Positions 59,051 to 64,000 of a stretch of DNA of 64,000 bases are shown here, piece after piece (position 1 is the stretch's first letter; each line of letters begins with the position of its first letter). The DNA lies in contig NW_026947485.1 in NCBI RefSeq assembly GCF_034190915.1, positions 34,299,519 to 34,363,518 of the forward strand. The letters are read 5' to 3'. Source of the DNA: Cavia porcellus (lineage: Eukaryota; Chordata; Mammalia; Rodentia; Caviidae). The translations under genes and the position numbers were made by a program. The notes under the pieces are model-generated. The model did not search any database. It was not told the origin of the DNA and was given only the letters and a program-made list of their open reading frames with translations.

Positions 59051-60394
59051 CTTCCTAACTATGCCAATCCTCACACTCCAGGTTGAGTCATTCCTTTGTA
59101 GTAAATCCATTATTCAGTCCCACATGCTAAGCCAATTAGCTGAGTTTTTCTCACTTAAATTGACACAGCAGTTAACTATCACACTTTTAAGAATGTTTAT
59201 CATTTATCTCTTCCTCTAGGCAGAAAGAGACTACACATAGTCAGAACCTTTTATTTTTGTCTGTCTCTATAATCTCTAAGATGATTCCTACTAATATAAG
59301 GAATAAATACTTGTTAGATAAGTAAATTAATTCATTAACTGATTGAGTGGATACACTCACAAAGGAGTCCATGGCTTCCACAAAGGAGTCCGACACACTG
59401 ATACCACACATCCTTTACTTGTCCACTTAAAAGAGACTCTGTCTTTTATCAGAGTTGCTTAACAGAGTAAAGCAACTCAAATTCCCCATCTCAAATGTAT
59501 CTGTAGCACTTGCAGTTTCTAAAAGACGCTCTCAACTTTATAATGTATCAGTAAAGGCACAAATCTGGCCATCCAGGAGGAAAATATGAGCTGGTAGGTA
59601 ATCAGAAATGTGATTGTCATTTCTTTAAAGTCCTTGCTGATGGGGAAAGAAAGGGAAGCTTCTCTGTGGACTGCTTAAAATACTAGGACACAGGTTAGTA
59701 ATTCTACACTCAGTAGTATTTTGGTCTGGGACACTGGCTTGCTAACCTCCAGCTCTTGGCTGCCACCAAATCCAGAACTGCAGATAGTAGGCAGACCTGT
59801 CAATTTAATCCTGCAATCTATTCCTAAATCAGTGTGCAAGATACTTAACTGATTTATGCTCCAAGGGCCATTCCCACGCACCACTGTATAAGCAAGTCCT
59901 TCCTCTTGTCACACGGTATCCTAAGTCTCCCACTCAGGAAGAACAAATGTCAGACAACAGAGATTCTTAACTATGGAACCCCAAGACCTAAGTGCATCTC
60001 AAATCTTAGAAGTAGAATCGATCACTGGTTTGTAGTGATACAGAACTCATGAATGACTCATCCATGTCTTAGAGATTTCAGTGATCTCAAAATCATCTCT
60101 TTTGGAATTCTTCTCTCACTAGAACACCTTCTCTTGGATGTTCACAACTGGAAGTGAAAATGAGATGATTGCTTTAGGATCTGGGAGTCCTGAAGGCGTC
60201 AGACTTGCAATGGTAATGATGAGAAGTCTCAAATAATTGCCAAGTGGGTAATGTTTCCTGTGTGTAAATAACTGCCACAGTGACCTGATTGTTGCTCATT
60301 TTGATGATCTTAGGCAGTATTAAGCAAGTGAGGTATGTGCCTCAGAGCAAAATTTAAAGGTGAAAGAACATCAAAAATCAAGACAGATGATATG
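59051..60394. other. Non-coding stretch, possibly upstream ERV-L relic
   Basis: A minus-strand open frame at 59884-59675 could be gag-protease debris of the same ERV-L, but no diagnostic motif was seen. Otherwise nothing recognised. Confidence 0.35.
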
Positions 60395-60500
60395 GTGGGT
60401 ATGGTGCATGCCTATAATCTCAGCACTAAGAAAGCTGAAACAGGAGGATCACCATGAGGCCAGCCTGAGCTTCAGAGTGAGAAGCTGTCTCAAAAAACCT
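60395..60500 (+). mobile_element. B1 SINE
   Basis: GGTGGGTATGGTGCATGCCT, AATCTCAGCACTAAGAAAGC, GAGGCCAGCCTGAGCTTCAG. Confidence 0.85.
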
Positions 60501-60794
60501 AAAGAAACTGTTATGAAATTTTTTAAAAATCTAAATTAATGCAAAAAATACCAAAAATTTAAAGAAAGGTTCCTTACTAATTTTCTGTTGTCAGTTACTA
60601 CATCTCCATTTCTTCGATCTATAAAAAGGAAGAACAGAATATAGATAGTTTTATTTGAGGGTTGTTTTAAGAACAAAGTCTATAATATACTTGAGGGTCT
60701 CTGATGCTGAGAGAAATGCAGAAAATAGTGGATATTAATAGAGACAAAAATTTATGGAACAGTTATAATAAAAAGGACAAGACCGTTTTTTCTT
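60501..60794. other. AT-rich, non-coding
   Basis: Nothing recognised. Confidence 0.5.
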
Positions 60795-60960
60795 TTCTTT
60801 CTTTATTTTTTTGTGGGGGTCTTTTTCAGACAGAGTCTTGCTATGGAGTTCAGGCTGAACTTGAGCTCACGTTGTAGCTCAGGCTGGTCTTGAACTCCAA
60901 CAATCCTCCTGCCTCAGCCTCCCGAGCACTGAGATTACAGGTGTGCATCACCAAGCCCTG
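60795..60960 (-). mobile_element. B1 SINE with internal duplication
   Basis: AGACAGAGTCTTGCTATGGA, paired GTTCAGGCTGAACTTGAGCT and GCTCAGGCTGGTCTTGAACT units, CTCAGCCTCCCGAGCACTGA. Minus orientation. Confidence 0.9.
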
Positions 60961-61279
60961 AAAACTTTTGTGTATTAATTTGATATTCTTTTTGTTCCCA
61001 CATATCTAATAATAACAGTTGTCTCAAGGATGTTTGTCTTCTATGCTCACAAACATAGATGAATACTTACACATGGAAGCCAGCTCCACGACAGAACAGT
61101 TATGTGCATTTTTGAGACCCAGCTCATTCAAGGAAAAGCATAGAAGGCCTCTATGCTTTGTGCTTATCCCTTGCTACTGCTTCCAGGTTTCTTCTCCCAA
61201 AACCAATTGTGTTTTTTTTTTTTTTGCCAAAATTATGATGATGGGCAGAGGTGGAAAGATGGGTATATTTTCGGAGAAG
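60961..61279. other. Unique, non-coding; poly-T at 61211-61224
   Basis: Nothing recognised. Confidence 0.5.
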
Positions 61280-61635
61280 ACAGGTATCTTAGATATCATG
61301 GCTGGAACAAAATACCTTACACTCCCAACTTAGAGGAGGAGAGATTTATTTTGAGTTTTAGTTCCTGGTCAGTTGGTTCACAGGCAAAATGGCATGGTGG
61401 CAGGCCCCAGGCAGAGGAAAGCTGCTCATATTATGGTGGCCAGGAAGCAAAGAGTGAAGGTAGGAGCCAGGCAAGAAAATATACCCTTCCAGGTCATATA
61501 TCCAGTCACCTCTTCTGACCAAGTCTCACCTCCTAACAGCAAGTCTGCTATAGAGCCATAATCCAATTATCTGCCAAAAGCCCTGCCTCTGAGTACAGGA
61601 GAGTTTGGTGGGGATTCTAGATCTAGTACATAACA
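61280..61635 (-). mobile_element. MaLR-type LTR
   Basis: Minus strand starts TGTTATGTACTAGATCTAGA at 61635, contains GGAGGTGAGACTTGGTC, CACCATGCCATTTTGCCTG and CTCAAAATAAATCTCTCCTC (poly-A signal), and ends near CAGCCATGATATC. Confidence 0.75.
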
Positions 61636-62007
61636 ATAGGAAAGCTCAGCTTGTGATCTTTTCTGAAGCCATCATCATGTTCCTGTCTGTGATTATCATA
61701 GTTTTCCTGATGCCTGAGGTTGAGTGGTGGAAAAGCAATTAAATAAAGGAAAGACAGCTTTTCAAACTGTAGGCAACTTATTAGTGGGGTTATTAAATCA
61801 TTTATCATAGAATTACAAGTGAATTGGCAATAAAAAGTATAGTATGTGAAGCACCAGAATATATTAAAGAATCATAATAATAATGAGAGTTTCTATGATT
61901 TTTGGGTTTCTGCTATTCACATACTTATATATACTGTGTCCCGGGAGCATAATTGTTAGTGTAACAGTAAGAAAAACTGAGAATTGTTGTTAAGTCACTG
62001 GCTAAGA
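61636..62007. other. Unique, non-coding stretch
   Basis: Nothing recognised. Confidence 0.5.
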
Positions 62008-62195
62008 GGCTGGGTGCTACAGTCAAATTCATTGGGTGTAAATCTTGGCCATAACACTTACTCAGTGGGGGACCTTTGCAAGTCATTTCACTTCTTTGTG
62101 CCTCAGGTTCTTCATATGAAGATGGACTAATAAAAGTATCCACTGAGAGTAGATGTTATGAAGATCACATGACTAAATGCACACTTATATTGTAA
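62008..62195 (+). repeat. MIR SINE
   Basis: GGCTGGGTGCTACAGTCAAA, TTACTCAGTGGGGGACCTTTGCAAGTCATTTC, CTCAGGTTCTTCATATGAAGATGG, GTTATGAAGATCACATG: the full MIR order, well preserved. Confidence 0.85.
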
Positions 62196-63180
62196 TCAAA
62201 ATATATGATGAATATTTAAATTTTAAGTGATAAAGTAAAAGACATTGATATTAATCCGTGTCAGACCATTGCCCTTTGCTTTGAACATACTTATTTCATA
62301 ATTTTTAACACTTTCTGAAGCAATTCTGAATATCCTATTTTGTACCTTTACAAGGTGTGATAAAAATTCAGTAAATGCTGCTATTGAGTAACATTTAACC
62401 CAAAGGCAAGTTCGTAAAAACATTATTGTGGGGAAAAAACAAAGCTATGGTGTGGCCTTATCCACTTTATTCATTGGATCTGGCACTGTGCAACTCTAGA
62501 TTTTTTCCAAAGTTAATGACCATGAAAGGTAAACATCTTGAATCAGTTCAGGTCATTGAGGCAACCATAAGAGCATAATTAAAGACATTCACACAAACAC
62601 ACCCATAAAGCATTTCTAGGACTGCTTCAAAAAGTGGCAAGAAATATAGGACAGTTGTATTCAAAGTGAGGGGGAGTATTTCGAGATGAATTAATGGCAA
62701 TATATCTTTTAATATACCAAATATTTTAATTTAAACTTTTACCTTGGTTTATGATCACACTTCATAATACACATACAACAGAGCTGGGCACATACCAAGT
62801 CAATAGATATTTACTATTACATTAGAATTGCTGGTATTATAATTAACAATGGTGGCACCTTCATACAATGTACATCGACTGCTTACTACAGTACTGAACC
62901 AGATTAAACGCTCAGTATTGTTCATTGCTGTGGAAAGGACTTCTGCTGCTTCCCGTGTCCTGTTTGCCTCTGCTTGCTTGCATACAAGGAAGCAACACTT
63001 TCCCATTTCATTGCAGACAGGCAAGGCTGATGACTAGGGCTGGCCAAATGATTTTAGGTGGCAGCCATAAATTCCACTTTCAGGCCTGAGCAACTGACTG
63101 CTCATTTGAAACCCTCTGTCGTGGCACTTTGAAATCTGGTACAAAAAGCACTGAATTGTGTACTTTTAAAAGGTGGATTA
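62196..63180. other. Unique, non-coding stretch
   Basis: No gene recognised. Confidence 0.5.
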
Positions 63181-63182
63181 CA

Positions 63183-63262
63183 GGGCCCAGAGATATAGCT
63201 CAGTGACACAGTGCCTGCCTGGCAAGCATAAGGTCCTAAACTTGATTTCTAGTACCTCCCTC
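63183..63262 (+). mobile_element. ID SINE, diverged
   Basis: GGCCCAGAGATATAGCTCAG (A box) and a degraded B box (TAAACTTGATTTCTAGTACC). Confidence 0.8.
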
Positions 63263-64000
63263 ATCTAGATAAATGGTCCAAGAGTTACAGCTTAATAAAG
63301 CGGTTGTAAATAAAGCTGACAGGCTAGATCTTCAACACAGCCATGTGAGCTGAGCCTGGTCAGCTTTATGTAGTCACTCAGGACATAGGCTACAGTAATT
63401 CTACCACACTGTCACCACTGTCTAACCCAAGTCTGCATGCTTTGCTCTAGGAAAACAAAAGAGCACCAGAGGGTTTCAAATGAGCAATCAGTTGCTAAAG
63501 AATTTTTTATCTTATGAAGATTGGACAGTTAAAAGGAGGTTGTCTTTTAATTGTGAAAAAGAAGTGTTTATTAAGAAAATAATTGAGAAATTGTACTCTC
63601 CATTTCTTCTTTGACATCTTCCTAATGTTTTCCAAGTGCAATATGTTACATGCTTATCATGTGATAGTTACATGGTTTTGTTTTCTCTTTTTATCATAGC
63701 ATCATTTTGAATGCACTTTTCTCTGTGTCTAAACGGGATTCACTTTAAAAGTCTACACCTTACTTCTAGCTATTGTTAAACTTTTACAGTTTGACTTGTG
63801 TGCACAGAACTGAGTTTCATTTACTCATATATTCACATGTATGTGTCCACGCACACAGACTTGAAATGAAAGGGAGGCAAGTGAAGTGCCTAGGACATAA
63901 AAATTTAAACCTTTTGGTAGGACATTTTGGACATATGTACTTAATTTGTCTCACCCAAGTCCAATCCCTATACCTGTATTGTGTATGTAGTTGTATTCAT
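63263..64000. other. Unique, non-coding stretch to window end
   Basis: No gene recognised. Confidence 0.5.

Noticed and set aside
62849..63037. 62-aa frame with an apparent signal-like segment
   Set aside because: Short, overlaps an equally long antisense frame, no recognisable domain or splice context.

Overview
This is a stretch of mammalian, almost certainly rodent, nuclear DNA. The evidence is tRNA-derived ID SINEs, 7SL-derived B1 SINEs (some with the internal tandem duplication typical of B1), MaLR LTRs, and old MIR and L2 copies. I saw no B2-like SINE, and the ID and L1 sequences do not look murine, so a non-murid rodent is plausible; I cannot name the species. No intact host gene is visible. 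The only host coding homology is one orphan exon of an AKR1B-type aldo-keto reductase (5594-5759, minus strand). It keeps both splice signals but has two single-base deletions.

Layout. 63-3301: complete ORF1-only L1 derivative (HAL1-like, minus) with an intact 381-aa ORF1 and 17-bp target-site duplications (TSDs). 3302-6890: unique DNA, a MIR and the AKR exon. 6893-8500: 5'-inverted L1. 8565-19030: an old plus-strand L1 split by a younger plus-strand L1 (about 9584-16862), whose 3' UTR is itself split by a solo LTR (15458-15830). 19030-24512: mostly unique. 24513-29872: two copies of a short L1-tailed element with 123-bp 5' monomers, flanking a MaLR provirus. 29873-39299: unique DNA with ID, B1, MaLR and an old L1. 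39300-48072: one full-length minus-strand L1 with 15-bp TSDs, interrupted inside its reverse transcriptase region by a second ORF1-only element (about 41395-44549). 48073-64000: MIR, MaLR LTRs, an L2, a decayed ERV-L pol gene (56200-59050, minus), B1 and ID.

How the parts relate. The main theme is one L1 lineage and its dependants. The autonomous L1s, the ORF1-only elements and (more distantly) the roughly 0.7-kb monomer elements share a long non-coding 3' region made of degenerate repeats. A shared 3' end is what a transcript needs to be copied by another element's ORF2 protein, so the window records a hierarchy of autonomous L1, half-L1 and short L1-tailed parasite. All ORF2 copies here are dead: stops and frameshifts throughout, and in the 39-48 kb copy lost catalytic residues.
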